Below are positions 37,501 to 49,932 of a stretch of DNA of 64,000 nt, one piece after another. The stretch spans positions 130,136,085-130,200,084 of the forward strand of contig NC_088100.1 of assembly GCF_036370855.1 (NCBI RefSeq), in the 5' to 3' direction. Under the pieces are notes generated by a model. That model saw nothing but the letters and a program-made list of their open reading frames with translations. It was not told where the DNA came from and did not search any database. The position numbers and the translations under genes are program-made. Every line of letters begins with the position of its first letter. Position 1 is the first letter of the stretch. This DNA is from Dromaius novaehollandiae (taxonomy: Eukaryota; Chordata; Aves; Casuariiformes; Dromaiidae).

Positions 37501-38638
37501 TAAAACAAACTCCAGTGATGTGACAGCTGTTTGCTGTTTCCTTGCAGTTTATGCTTGCCATGTGCCATGGTATTCATAGATAAATTTTCAAAGTGCAGTT
37601 TCTCCAACCTATGCTCCTGCCGTCTGTACTCAGCAGTTGGGGATGAGATTATCACAGCAATCCCAAATAAAGGGACAACAGTGATCCGGGTGCTCCTGCT
37701 GTTCTCAATACAGCCCACCAAATGGGCAGGAAAAGGATATTTTTCTTTTCTTTCCTTACAACAGTCAAAAAATGGTTGCTCCATCAGTCGAAGTTGTAGC
37801 AAGTAACATGGCTTTAAGTAACATTTATTCTTCTCAAATCATAAATAGCATATTATCTTGGGGAGTTAAAGATCTCAGTTGTAAACTAGCAGCCAGATGT
37901 GGCATGGCTACTTCTAGACCATGGTACTGTGGGCGCTGGGATCAGAAAAAGTGCTTTGGGATTTTTCACATCTTTGCTGATCTCTCAGCTACTGTGTACA
38001 GCTGTGTCTACAAGATTTTCACAGTATTCTGAAATCCCAGCTTAAACTCAGCTTTGTTACAGGTAAAGTTTTATCACAGATTATAACAGCCCATAGAGAA
38101 TTCAGAAAACTGGATACAGGGTTTACAAGAAACTTCTTGGACCAACTCCTAAATTTAGGATTGGAAGTTAAAACTGACCCTGATGTAACTGGTGCTGCAT
38201 AACCATTTCAAAGCTGAAGTCATGTCTGCTCTTAAGACAGAACAAGCCATATCTCTCTTTTTAGTGTTCTGCCTGCTACTTGGTATAGCTCCTTATATTG
38301 CAATTTATAGAGCACTTTTTTAAAACATGCAAATAATTTCTTTCTATCATAGACCATAAAAGCTAAATACTCTTTGGAGAGTGCTACAAGGTTGGGCACT
38401 ATTGTCATGCCATTTCTAGATTTCCTTAATGCCATTTTGCAGTAAGGATGTATCCTTGAAATTGTAGTACCTTTAACAACATGATGATTGACATTACCTT
38501 CTAGAACTCCGTAGAAGTAGGCATTTTTTATTATCTGTAATGAATAAATGCTGATACTTACATATTTTAAAATATGTAGTCTTTTGACTACCTACAGAGT
38601 TAATGAAAATGATTATTAGTTTTGTCCCTTCTTTCTAG

Positions 38639-38785
38639 ATGGAAATGTCAGAAGATGATATTAATATGGAAGATTACCCCACTGAAATTCATGATTATCT
38701 CGCAGCATTTGAAAGATCTCTTGTTACTGTAGATGAGATGCTGGAGACAATGATGTCCGTTTCCAGGAGTGAGCTTCTCCAAAAG
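38639..38785 (+). CDS. C1D: C1D first coding exon (residues 1-49)
   Basis: Acceptor TTCTAG directly abuts ATGG, so the start codon opens the exon. It encodes [20 protein letters not shown] and ends [10 protein letters not shown], donor GTAAAT, phase 0. Confidence 0.95.
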
Positions 38786-41700
38786 GTAAATAATCTTTCT
38801 TTTGACAACGTTCTTGTTATTAATACAGGAGCACCTGGGAACCCTGCCTTAAATAAAGGTGCCTCTTAGGCTAACACTAAACAGACAAATAACAAATATG
38901 ACACTTCTTACCTAATACCTAATATTTGAAATTCTTACACTTCGAGGATATCCAGAGGATCTTACCAACTAAACAATGAAATGCATGCTCTTCCAAGCTG
39001 AAAAAGGATGACCATAACAGTGAGTCAGTTAGGTAAAGGGCATTCTAACTTATTAGCCTGCCTGGAAGTGCATGCTGAATGCTTTTCCAGAAGGGATAGC
39101 TCATTCACAGTTTTGTCCAAGAGGCCTTTTCACAATGCACTTCATGGAATTCAGTTTACCCAGGAAGGATGTAAAGGTGAATTGGCAGCAGTGAGAATTG
39201 ATCTTCTGATTCCAGGAGTCTAGACTTGCAGAACTTGGTGCTTGAACAATTGAGCTGTCTCCTCTAGCTACGTTATAAGCAGAAGTCTGTAAAACATTCC
39301 CCACCCCCGGCCATAAAGACAGAGCAAGGTACTGCCTAAAGACCTCATGCAAGCCTCTTTATCTTTTAACATTTAAAAGCAGACATGTAATTTCTTTCTT
39401 TGGGGCAAGAAAAAGCTAAGACATAGAGGAACTTCTCTGTCCTCTGAGGATTTCTAACACAAATTATGAAGAAAACAGTCTTGACAGCACCAATCTTTTG
39501 ACAGTATCCATGTTAGAACTAGTGAGCTGTACAACGATGTTATCAGAGTTTCTGGAAATCCTATAGGACTAAAACAATAAATTGACTTTGACAGTCAAGG
39601 AGGGGGGGAATCTCATTACCTTTCTTTTTCCCTTGCTGTACAGCCCTAAGTATTCCGGCATACATTGAACACTCAATCTAATATGTGTTTGTGTTCATTG
39701 ATTATAGCATACTATACTTACATTTGAACTTTTAGGTTTTTTATATCTTTAGGAATTTTTTTTCTTCTGATGATAGCAAAAACTATTTTGAATTAAGTTT
39801 TTGTAGAAAAATGGGGACTTTTTCCTGCCTATTGGAACAGTAGTCTGAGCTATGTGCTAAGAGATTTTGTGCTTTTGGTCATATCGGACTGTGACATTTA
39901 ACATTAAGCTGGGAAAATGATATGAGTGCTTGGACAGGAGGAAATGGTTCTGTGCTGGCAGGGAAGCAGGCATAGATATGGTCTCAGTGAAATTGTGTGG
40001 CAAAATTACCCTCGTTCAGTTTGTGTGCAAATGCGTTTGTAACAAATGTGTGTACTACTGAATTTATGTATGTCTTGCTTAATTTTGGCAGTAAATGATT
40101 TTTTCTTTTTCACTTCAGTTAGAGCCTCTTGAGCAAGCAAAGCTGGATTTGGTTTCAGCCTATGCATTAAATTCGATGTTCTGGGGTGAGTATGTGGTGG
40201 GAAGAAAATGCAGTATTTATCATGGTCATTTGAACACCAGTTTCTAGACAACTGCAAATGTAAAATATTCATATTCCATAGCCACACAATTAAAAACTTG
40301 TAGTTACCCTGAGAATCCAAATTATTGCTCTCCTTAAATTAGGGTAACTGATGTTGAAATTCCAAATCAAAAATTGGTAATTACGTAGGCTTTTTTTTTT
40401 TTTTTTTTTTAAATACGTATCAGGATGTTTCTTTTTTCCTTGAGAGCCTTTTCTGTCCTTCTCATATGGACAGAAAATCTAACCATGTTAGATTTTTAAC
40501 TGCAATATTTGGTCAGAAATAGTTTCAGTAGTTTCAGATACTACACAGTACAGGTAACTTATTAATGGTGTTATGTGGAAACTACAGTCTGTCTATGCGA
40601 CTGATTAGTTGGGCCCTTAGTCATTACAGCCTTCAGCTCAATGAAATATGTTTTCCTCTCGTAGTGTACTTGGCTACTCAAGGAATAAATCCAAAGGAGC
40701 ATCCAGTGAAACAAGAACTGGTAAGATTCTTGTACTGTTTGCATTGCAATGTTGTACTTAACAAGGGCAGTTAACTCTTGTATAAGTAAACATGTATTTA
40801 AATCTGCATTTAAAAATGGATGTGTTGCCATAATAGCGTGCATATACTACATGGTGTTATATAACTGCCTATTCATATGGCCTGCTGGGTTCTCTAAATG
40901 AAGAAAGTATTATTTCTAATTCTGAACCGTACCGTTTAAAGGAAGGTTGTAGAGCCTGCTGAAATTGGAAAAGAACAAGAAGATAAATGATGTCATCTTA
41001 TCTTTCCTTTTCCCCACCTTTGTTTGAGAATTTGATTCTGAACAGAGCAGCTTTTCACTTGTGTCTGTTGAATGGAAAAATGTTATGTCTGATAATAATT
41101 TAAAACTTCCAGTATGGCGTTTTTTCTTATAAATACTTGGAATCGCGTTAATCTCTGAGGCTGCCTTTTCTTACTTCTGTATGACTCTGAAAGTATAGTG
41201 TGGCTGATTTACTAGCAAAGATGGGAAAGGCCCCCCTCCCCCTTCTAAGTCCTCCATTAATTCATTTTCTCAGCAGTAAAGAATTCGGTTCAGCAACAAA
41301 GCTAAAAGCTTTTTTGGCACCAGTTGTATGTGTATTGTCCAGTAATTCTGCACTAGTGACATATTTACAACCTATAATAAATCTTTCAGGTTTGTCTTTA
41401 TATTCCATTTAGATGCATGACTACAGTATAGAAGGTATGCTATCTTGAAAATTCTGCTGACTTCAAAAAAATCAGATCATTCAGCTTGAAGAAGAAATAG
41501 AAATCAAAACTTAATAACAGCCCATTTTAATTCCTTTATAAATGAAAATATTAAATCTGGGCAACTGTAAAATACTTAGCTTAAACATAATCCTTACATA
41601 ACTAGAGATATGAAAGATAGGGCTGAAAAATGTTTAAAGCTAGTCTGAATAATAAAAATACTTCTATTTTTAATTTTGTGTTTTTTCAGTAGTCTAGACT

Positions 41701-43723
41701 GTATTGTATTAAAAAATGGATCAGTTAATATTTCATGAGGTTTGTTTCTTGTTCGTCCTATGCCATGTAACTATATAGTACCTGAATATTGCATTAGCTA
41801 TACCAAAAAATGAACTATCTTATCTGCTTTAGGTATTTTATGGTATTTTACTTCATAATTACCAGTGGATTTAACTCTGAAGAATGAATGAATGATCATA
41901 GGCTAGATTCTTATCCAGTTCTCTTTTCCTGTTATATATATCAAGGTGAATGAATGCATGTCACTTTCTTCCAGGAGCAACCTGATATTCTTATTATTCG
42001 TGTGGAAGGGGCTTAAAGATTGCTCTGTCACAATTTTTGTTTTTAGAATTGCTGTCCTTGTGTACATACAGGGAATATATGGGCATTCAAATTGTATTAA
42101 GAAAACTCACATTCCAGCCATCAGAGTTCATTTCTTGTGTCATGTTGATGCTTCTGTCAGCTCTCTTACCCAATGTTGATATGTGTAGGTTTACCATCTG
42201 TTCTCATTAGCCATAGAAGTCAAACCAAAGAAATACTGTAGCATATCATGATTTCAAACACGGTGAAGCTCTCCTAGTTAAAGCTATCTTTTTAATACAG
42301 AAAAAGTGGCCAATATTTTGGAAAATCAGTTGCTTGTAAGGGTGACTATAGAGAATGAAAAATCAGTTCTGTAGTTTAGAACTTAAGTTCCAGATTCAAA
42401 AAAGGTGTGAATGGTGCTGTGAGAAATGTTTATTACGTATTATCAACATACACTTAGTTTTATCAGTATCCATATATGTTTTGTTAGTCCACACTTATAA
42501 TTCAGGTGTCAGATCAAGTACTATATATGTGTTACTGCTGTTTATTATATGTATTACAGTAACACTTAAAGGCCCTACAGTTCAAGGCCATATTGTGCTA
42601 AATATGTAGGCATGAAATCTACCAAACTAACTTCGATGTATTTTTTCAGAATTACTGTAAGTATCCTTTATAGTCAGTGGAGAGAAACAGGCACAGAAAC
42701 AGAGGGTGACTCCCATCTTAGAGGAGCTGAGTTTCCCTCTCAAAGTAATTTTTTTAATTGATTACACAAGTGGCTAAGTATGAGTAGGTATGGAAGTGAG
42801 GGTGTCAAGACAGAAGGGTATACTTCAGCAGGGGTGAATCCAAGCTTAGACACCAAATTGCTGTGGTGAGGAGAAGCGAAAGTATTTCCTCGTTTTATGG
42901 AACGGCAGTAGAAACAGGCTCTTTGTTATTTGTGGTCATAAAAGGAGCCTCTAGTACAGCTGGAAATTCAGCCTTAGCTAGTTTGGGGGGGCTTACCAGT
43001 GAACCAGTTCAGGATCTTAACCACAGGACTTCTGTGTAGTTGCACACTTCATGCTTGTAACGTCTTTGATTTTGTCAAAAGTGCTTTTTGGTTTTGCCTG
43101 GATATGCTGTAGACTGACATGTTCTTCTGTAAATATATCAAATATCCATTGAAATAACTGTGATTTCACTTTGCTATCTTTAGGCCAAACTCCAAATTGA
43201 GTTTACTATTTTGCTTTTTTAATTTTGCAAGATAAGAACAATTCTCTTGGCTCACTGTAAATCCGATGAAGTCCTATAGAGATGGAAACTCTACATATTT
43301 TTATGATAGTGCATGTCATATAGATAGTAGTACAGTAACTACCTGTGATGGAAAATCTAAAAGGGAAGACTCAAGTTTGCAAAGAACCTGATATAAATTT
43401 AATTGAAATCTTTAAATTCAAATATTATTTTTCTATGCATTATAGAAATGTGCAGCAGTGTGGAGAACTTCTCGTTGATTTTTGTTTTAGCAGCAATCTT
43501 GAACAATATGAAATATATTGCACTTCTTTTTTTCTTTTTTTTCTAGGAGAGAATAAGAACATACATGAACAAGGTCAAAGAAATAGCAGACAAGAAAAAA
43601 GCATCCAAACTTGATAAAGGAGCAGCTTCTAGATTTGTAAGAAATGCACTCTGGGAACCAAACCCTGAAAATGAACCTACCTCCAAAACTCCTGCTAAAG
43701 CAAAAAAGAGAAAGATGGACTAA
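38639..43723 (+). CDS. C1D: C1D nuclear nucleic-acid-binding protein, exosome cofactor (Rrp47 homologue); four coding exons
   Basis: C1D carries the Sas10/Utp3/C1D domain and, like yeast Rrp47, assists the nuclear exosome with EXOSC10 in rRNA 3' processing. It is also reported to bind DNA, translin-associated factor X and DNA-PK (known for the family). Coding exons are 38639-38785, 40119-40185, 40665-40720 and 43547-43723, 447 nt, giving 148 aa; human is 141. Introns are GT-AG and phases agree. The conserved core runs [72 protein letters not shown] and [14 protein letters not shown]. The tail ends KAKKRKMD, a basic NLS-like end that differs from the human GKSKS tail. The first ATG begins exactly at the splice acceptor; a second in-frame ATG at 38645 (MSEDDIN) may be used instead. 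Confidence 0.97.
39190..39268 (-). repeat. tRNA-like / tRNA-derived SINE remnant in the intron after C1D's first coding exon
   Basis: Read on the minus strand, CAGCTCAATTGTTCAAGCACC resembles a pol III A box (compare TAGCTCAGTTGGTAGAGCACC of many tRNAs). About 35 bases on, AGATCAATTCTCA resembles a decayed B box (GGTTCAAATCC). The spacing is tRNA-like. It is too diverged to be a working tRNA gene; an old tRNA-headed SINE or tRNA pseudogene is most likely. Confidence 0.4.
40119..40185 (+). CDS. C1D: C1D second coding exon (residues 50-72)
   Basis: It encodes [20 protein letters not shown] then FW and the first base of Val72. Acceptor CTTCAG, donor GTGAGT. Confidence 0.97.
40391..40410. repeat. 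Poly-T (20) tract in the intron after C1D's second coding exon
   Basis: Twenty T are flanked on both sides by TACGTA (40382-40387 and 40414-40419). The repeated flank looks like a short target-site duplication around a bare poly(A) insertion, but TACGTA is itself palindromic and short. Confidence 0.7.
40665..40720 (+). CDS. C1D: C1D third coding exon (residues 72-90)
   Basis: It encodes [19 protein letters not shown]. Acceptor CGTAG, donor GTAAGA, phase 0 at the 3' end. Identical to human apart from Ile for Val in TQGINP. Confidence 0.97.
43547..43723 (+). CDS. C1D: C1D last coding exon (residues 91-148) and stop
   Basis: It encodes [20 protein letters not shown] then [18 protein letters not shown] and a Pro/Thr/Lys-rich tail ending KRKMD, TAA. 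A long T-rich tract precedes the TTCTAG acceptor. Confidence 0.97.
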   Translation, partial: ERIRTYMNKVKEIADKKKASKLDKGAASRFVRNALWEPNPENEPTSKTPAKAKKRKMD

Positions 43724-44064
43724 ATTTTTATTTCCCCCTATATAAATCAGAGATGACCAGACTGTTTAAAATGTTTTGCACACTGTATGCATCTTGTAGA
43801 GGTGCAGTGTAGCAACATCTTTGTTATACTGAAAATGTTTTATGGGACTGTGTTTTGTCCAGAACACTGGTCACTGAGGTCATCACTTTATATGCATGTC
43901 TGAAAGTGCTTTTTGATGCTAGAAAACTGATGCTTCATTCCCCAAATGATAATGACTATCTTGCTGATAATATATAGTAGGTATGTTTTGCTTTTAATGC
44001 CTAGGAATTACTTTTTCTTTTTTTTTAAGTGCTGAATGATTGATACTGTTTTAATATTTAGGAT

Positions 44065-44070
44065 ATTAAA
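44065..44070 (+). terminator. Candidate C1D poly(A) signal (ATTAAA)
   Basis: The first clear ATTAAA, about 340 bases after the C1D stop, followed by TGTAAAAATTGTGTC. Canonical AATAAA signals lie further on at 44848-44853 and 45044-45049 and could give longer 3' UTRs. Confidence 0.45.
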
Positions 44071-44616
44071 TACATGTAAAAATTGTGTCAAACAGTGCTA
44101 TCCAGTCTGTGTTGTTTATATAAGAGCCATGTTTACTTTTTCATTACATTGTTGTATGAAAGGCTGTATTTGTAGAGTTTGGTAAGACTTATTCACTATT
44201 TTAAACTGTTTCCTTTTCAGCTTCTGAACTTGAATGCATGCCATATATACCCTTACTTCTGTTGCCTTTGAGAAAAGAGTTTCAAGGGCCACAGGAAAAT
44301 AGCCAGAATTCCACTTTAAGCCCCTGTGTCTAGTCAGTGGAAAGAATAGATACCTCTGAAGGGTGATCTGTAGGGCCAAAACAAAGGAGCAGGCTGGAGA
44401 CAACAATTAGGAAATATAACATGTGGGAAATCGGTTGGAATTTTAGCTGGTTGTACTTGTCCCTTACGGCTGACACTGAAAAGATGGAGATATGTGCTCT
44501 GAGGTGAGGGGAATGTGGTCATCCATTGCTTTCCCCAGTGAGGGTTTCAGAAATAGCATTCTCTGGTGCAGTAAGAAGCTTTGTCATTTAGAAGAGGAGT
44601 TTCTTTGAGAAAAGGT

Positions 44617-44652
44617 TGTGTGTGTGTGTTTTGTTTTTTTTTTTTTTTTTTT
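44617..44652 (+). repeat. (GT)n followed by poly-T (19)
   Basis: A short GT repeat runs into TTTTG and then 19 T (44634-44652). Confidence 0.85.
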
Positions 44653-45667
44653 AAGTACACTGTAAATCAGAATTCAAGTATCAAACCAAAAGCTGTCTAG
44701 CAATTAGCAGTACTCTAACTAATTATGAAGAAAAGAGAAACAATTTATTTCACCAGAACGCAGTTTGGGTACCAGTCTACAAACCAGCTTGGGAAATGTA
44801 GTTGGCGTGAAAGATGCAGACCATACTAAATTGTTAATTTATAGTTTAATAAATCTAGTACATCTACCATACCACAAGCTGAAAGATCTGCAGTGGACTG
44901 GTACTAATGAGGTGCTAAAATGAAGATTCATCACTGACAACTCAAAAATACATATTTAAAGGTAAACCAAATTTACTAAAAAAATCATTGTGTATTTCTG
45001 GAAATTTTTCCAGTGATGAGTATGAATTTACACATTTTTGTTTAATAAACTCCTTGAACAAACAGTAGTTCCTTCAGTCCAGCTAACAAAAATCCTGCAT
45101 GTGTAGATAGATGTTCATCTAAGTGCATGACTTTGCTGCTTCAGAACCGTGGGACTGCTCACATGAAGTATGCATGTCAAAGGCGCACAAAGATTTGCAA
45201 GATGAAAGCTAAAATGAGAATGCTTCTTTTTTCCATGTTAATGTCATAGTTATGCCTGACAAAAGTGCTGCCAGGAGTCTTTTTCTTGGGCTTAAGATTA
45301 AACCTGAGGGACCTAACAGGTATTCTTGACCAAGGACAGTAGTACTCTTGTGAAGCAGTTCTCTTTTTGGTGTGCTCAGCTGGTTTGGGCAGAGTTTATT
45401 TGGAAGTCTCTGTGTCCTGTCATGTACCCTTTGAACATGATGCTGCAAACGATGGCTGTGGACTGTTACAAACAGACTTCTGGACTTTGCATGGATGTAG
45501 AAGTCTGCATGTGCAAAGCTTGGTGTTTGAAATGTCAGTCTCAAAACCAAGTTTTACTTCTGTGTGAGATGGCAGATAGTCATATAATAAACAGGGGTCT
45601 GCACAGACGTGGGCTCGTGCGCACATTTTGGATCGCTTAACAGTTGTTCCCAGTTAATCCCTGTGTT

Positions 45668-45711
45668 TAAAAAAAAAAAAAAAACCAAAAACCAAAAAAA
45701 CCAAAAAAACC
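45668..45711 (+). repeat. A-rich tract with CCAAAAA units
   Basis: A run of A is followed by repeated CCAAAAA/CCAAAAAAA units. It could be the degraded poly(A) tail of a plus-strand retroposed copy, but the upstream sequence matches nothing I recognise. Confidence 0.7.
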
Positions 45712-47424
45712 CACCAGACTGCTTTTATGCTGTTGTCTTCCCAGTTAGTTCAGAGGCTTAAGTGGCACGAAAAGCATTTATACATAGATGTTCTGGAAGG
45801 TAATGTCTTAAACTTCGAGAGGCGTTGTCTTGAAGAAACAAGTAGCTCAGCATGTATTTACGCACAGTGTTGTTTATTAAAATGGAGTTGCAGGATGTTT
45901 CCATTACATTATTTTCCTCTTATGCTTCAGTTATAGCCTTTGTTTTAATTATGGTCCTTTTTAGAAATTATCCTTTTCAGTGTCCAGTAAAGTACACAGA
46001 TTGCATTGGTAAATGTTTACACAGGGATAACTCGAGGCTATTAAGAGTACAGAGGTAGCAGTCAGTCTTTGGTATAATTAACTATATACAGGTAGTTGCC
46101 ATTTGTGGTAGAGCAGTTGATACAGATGTAGCATATACAACTTAGTAAGCTTTTAAGGCTTGCATCTTTAGTATGGTTGCTTTGGTGACTAAGGCTGGTT
46201 TGTGGCTTTTGTTTTTTTAATATAAAGAAAATAACCCAGACACATCCCCCACAAACTGAGGAGCAACACCATGTGCATCTTGTTCAGTAACAGTTCTGTT
46301 AGGTTTGAAATACAAGATCATGAGTGCTAAGTGTTTTTTATATTACTAAAGTGTTTTTGGAACATCCAGACTTCAAGATAGGTATTTAACTTTATTGAGG
46401 TCTCCAGTATGAAGTGACTTGACCAAACATTGTTAGTGAAAATTTCTCCCTGGAAAAGCTATGAGTACTGGAATGAAAAGTAACTCACAACTTTCCTGCC
46501 TCAAAATCAGAGGCCGTTGAGAAGGATGTTTCTTGTAGTGGCTGCCTGCATAAATAGGCATAAGCCATACTTGGCATGCCATACTATGGCATAAGCTATG
46601 CAACTCTACAGGCAAAATGGGGGAAGAGGGGAGCTGAAAAGAAGGGAAAACATCTGGGCGATTTCTAGTCCCATTGCTGTATATGCTGAAGTCAAGTGCA
46701 GAAATACAAATTCTGCGCTCATATGCTAATGTAATGCAAAGTATTGCCATTGCAGTAGTAAATTATTAGTATCAGTAAATAAAAGTATTAATGAACTTAA
46801 GATATTTAAATAGAACATTAAGGTATGTTTGGTTCCTCCCTGCTTTGTCTTGATTTTGCTAGAAATATATTAAGGGGCAATTAATATTAGTTAGAAACAC
46901 CATCTAAGGGAAATACTAACAAAATTGCTGTTTCTGAGAATATTTTTAGCTAATGCAATGAGAAAAGTTTGTAATACTCTGATTTATGGTAGAAATATGT
47001 ATGTAGCAGGACTTACTAGAGGCTGATCAATGATGTCAAAATTAGAAGGTTTTGTGTTCAAGTTTTTTAGCTTAAAAGTGAAAATAGTATCAGTATTTGT
47101 TTTGTCAAAGTTAAGGCTGTTAATGTTAACTGTTCTTGTGACTTTTTTTGTTTTTTAGCCTTTCTACCAAGAAGGTGATGATACGGTTTAGAGCACAGGA
47201 AGTTAACAGCCGTAAGTGGAATATGATATGAGGTTGCTGGAGGAATTTCCCAAGCTTACCAAAAAAAAGCTTTAAAAGAGAAATGAAAATACAACTCTAG
47301 TTTTTAAGCCACACTTGTGGTAGCATTAAACAACTATATTAAAACAGCAAACAGCTCTTGGGGGCACCAGAGAAGCTTGTGCTTGGCATGGTTTGGAGTT
47401 CATTATATGGTAGGGGTTTGACTC

Positions 47425-47485
47425 AATCTGCTTTAAAGTCAGTGGGAGATTTTCCACTGATATTAATGGACTTTGCTCCTTGAAT
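47425..47485. repeat. Decayed palindromic repeat (AAAGTCAGTGGGAG... type)
   Basis: AAAGTCAGTGGGAGATTTTC then CACTGATATTAATGGACTTTGC contains TCAGTGG (47439-47445) paired with CCACTGA (47454-47460), and AAAGTC paired with GACTTT. It resembles the widespread bird/reptile short repeat that reads 'aagtcaatgggagttttgccattgacttcaatgg'. Family name not verified. Confidence 0.5.
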
Positions 47486-49848
47486 TAGCTTGGCAGCAGA
47501 TAGTTTCATTGAACAGCTACAGTTGGCTGTGAAAAGTAAATTACTGAGTTACCAAATTGATGGCTCAGGACTTTGCAGTAAGTGTCTAGCCTACTAATCA
47601 AAGTATTTTTTTCAGTCAGTAAGTCATCTTTTTCTTAGATGCATCTTTAACTATCTAACAAAAGATTTTTTCCCCCTCCTCCTATATTTCTCAAAGTATA
47701 TTACAGGGAGAATAACCCAGTGTCATTAACTGTCCCAACAGTGTAAAGAGATTTTAGAAGCATAAAATGGAAGTCTATGGCCTTAGAAATTAGGGTCCAC
47801 TCCCAGTTGTGTATAAAGTTGCCACAAGTCTACTCCTAGGAAAAAAGCGTACTCTCGTGTGCTCGCTCTCTCAGTTTACTGGGGTTGCAAACAAAAGAGG
47901 AATCATACTAGAGTTAGAATTCCCACTCTTACTAGTCATGACTACTCAGGAAGCCAATGCATTACTGGTGGTCATTTCTACTGCTTCAGTATTCTGCTGT
48001 TGGAGAACTGATGCTACTTTATACAAAAGTGGGTATTTTATTAAGTCATCCTTATTTTTCCTGGCTTTGAAAATCAAAACTACTGTGAAGTCTTGTCAAA
48101 AAGTGTTAGTGAACAGTTTCATTAGAAATCCCCTCAAAACGTAGTTATATGATAAAAGTTGAAGAAGGTTCCAGTTGCCTAGGTATAAAAATTAACTTAA
48201 TTATCCCAGAATTAAGAATTTTCTTGGAATTAAGAGGGAGATGAAAACCCACTTTTTAACTGATGGGCTGGGATCATTACAAATGCAGAGGGAAATCCAG
48301 GTCTCCATAGTAAATGACAGGCTTTTGGTTCTGCAACCCCAGAAGAAATGTTGGTTACCTGGATTGAGGTTTTGGTCAGCTGTTGGCCACAGGAAGGCTT
48401 TCAGAAGTCATGGACAGCAAACTCCGGTCTGCAACTGGAAACCGAAGTGGAGGTATGTTGGTGGTATATTACTGGTTAATAACATTTAACTGCTTTGGAG
48501 TGCTAAAGTCTAGGAAGACAATAGCAAACGATTTTTGATGCAAATCAAATTGAAGAAAAATTAACTTCAGTCAGCTAAATATTTTTGTCATCTGCAAGTC
48601 CAAATATAATTGGAGAAATGCTCTTGAGGCTTTGTGGAGATACTCTGCTTCTCCGACAGAACGAATCTGTCAAATTTCAAGCCAAACTAACTTTCCAAAC
48701 CAGAGGGCCAAAATAACTGAAACTGGTTGTATCTCAATTATGGAAAGATTTGTCATGAATTGAGGTGTAAAAATGCCAAAACAGGGCATTTGTTAAAAAG
48801 ACTACACATACATGTTTCTTAGTTACAAGTTTACTTGCATGTGATTTAAAAAAAACAGATTAGGCTTTAGCAGTTTAGGGGAAATAATATATAAAACAAA
48901 GCCAGTTGTCATTTTAGAGTCATCTGTGACCCTTATGAGGAAAAAAAAATGCATTAAACTTCTGCAGTGTGACGCCATAGGTTTTCTTTTTGCTAATTCG
49001 CTTTGAATGTCATTCCTTGCAGAAAGAGTTCCAGAGTCTGCTTGAATGCTTGTGTTTTGCAGATCACTTAGTTTCCTCAGCCATAGTAGCATATCTTTTT
49101 TTCAATTTCTGCTTTCCAATATGAGGCACTTGTTGTAATATTTTACTGATAGACCTAATGCCTTTTGCTGATTTCTAATCTTCCCTGTAGAAGAAGATTA
49201 GAGATCTGTGCAATACTTACTGCTGGTGATCTAAGAAGCAGACCTTGTACTCCTCAGTTTTCATCAGCTGTACCAAAAAGGGAAAAGAGCAAAAGCTTGT
49301 TTTTACTACTAAGCTGAGTGAATATGGCGTGGAAATCTTGTAATGGCAAGGTATCAATTTTGTAAAGTGATATATTTCAGAGAGGATACTAAATTTGACT
49401 GTGAATAAAAAGCTTTATAAATGGAAAATTTAAGAAGCTATCTTTTACTTTTCAGTGTAGTGTTGCCTTGACATGCATCATCTCAATTTGGCAGCCCCAG
49501 CAAATGGATGGAACCAATTCAGTATGATAATTCAGTATTGCCAAGAGGCTTCTTCTCAATCTAGTGCGGACATATTCCATGGTGGAATTTAAAGCCTATA
49601 TTAAGTGATAGAAAATGGGTCTAATTCAGCACTTTGTTGTTCCAGCTTTACACTAAGACAGCCATGATTTCAAAGGTACTTAAACTGGATATCCAAAGAG
49701 TAGATGAGCAACATGATTTTCAAGCTAAGGATCACTCAAATTCATGGTGATACATCTTGAACAGCAATGATATGATTCAGAATAGGCAGGAAAGAAATGA
49801 AACTCAGCTATACTTGCCAACGGACAGCAAAATAAGTAGGAGTTCTAG

Positions 49849-49932
49849 GGGCAGATTCTTAGCTGTTGTTTACTAGTGCAATCTGTTAAAGTAAATGGGT
49901 AGTTGCTGAGTTACACCACTGAAGTTGGCCAA
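49849..49932. repeat. Decayed palindromic repeat (GGGGCAGATTCT... type)
   Basis: GGGGCAGATTCTTAGCTG ... TAAAGTAAATGGG ... GAGTTACACCACTGAAGTTG resembles the short sauropsid repeat with ends 'ggccagattctcagctggtgtaaat' and its reverse complement. Diverged; from memory. Confidence 0.45.

Larger units (their letters stand above)
29548..38638 (+). other. C1D: C1D intron 1 (about 9 kb)
   Basis: AT-rich intron with no recognisable nested gene. It contains T-rich tracts near 31338-31371, a 14-base G run at 33242-33255 and a GTATGA repeat at 34440-34505. An alternative 5' UTR exon inside it cannot be excluded. Confidence 0.5.

Noticed and set aside
45209-45711. Possible retropseudogene ending in the A-rich tract at 45668
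   Set aside because: The upstream frames resemble no known protein and no target-site duplication is evident.
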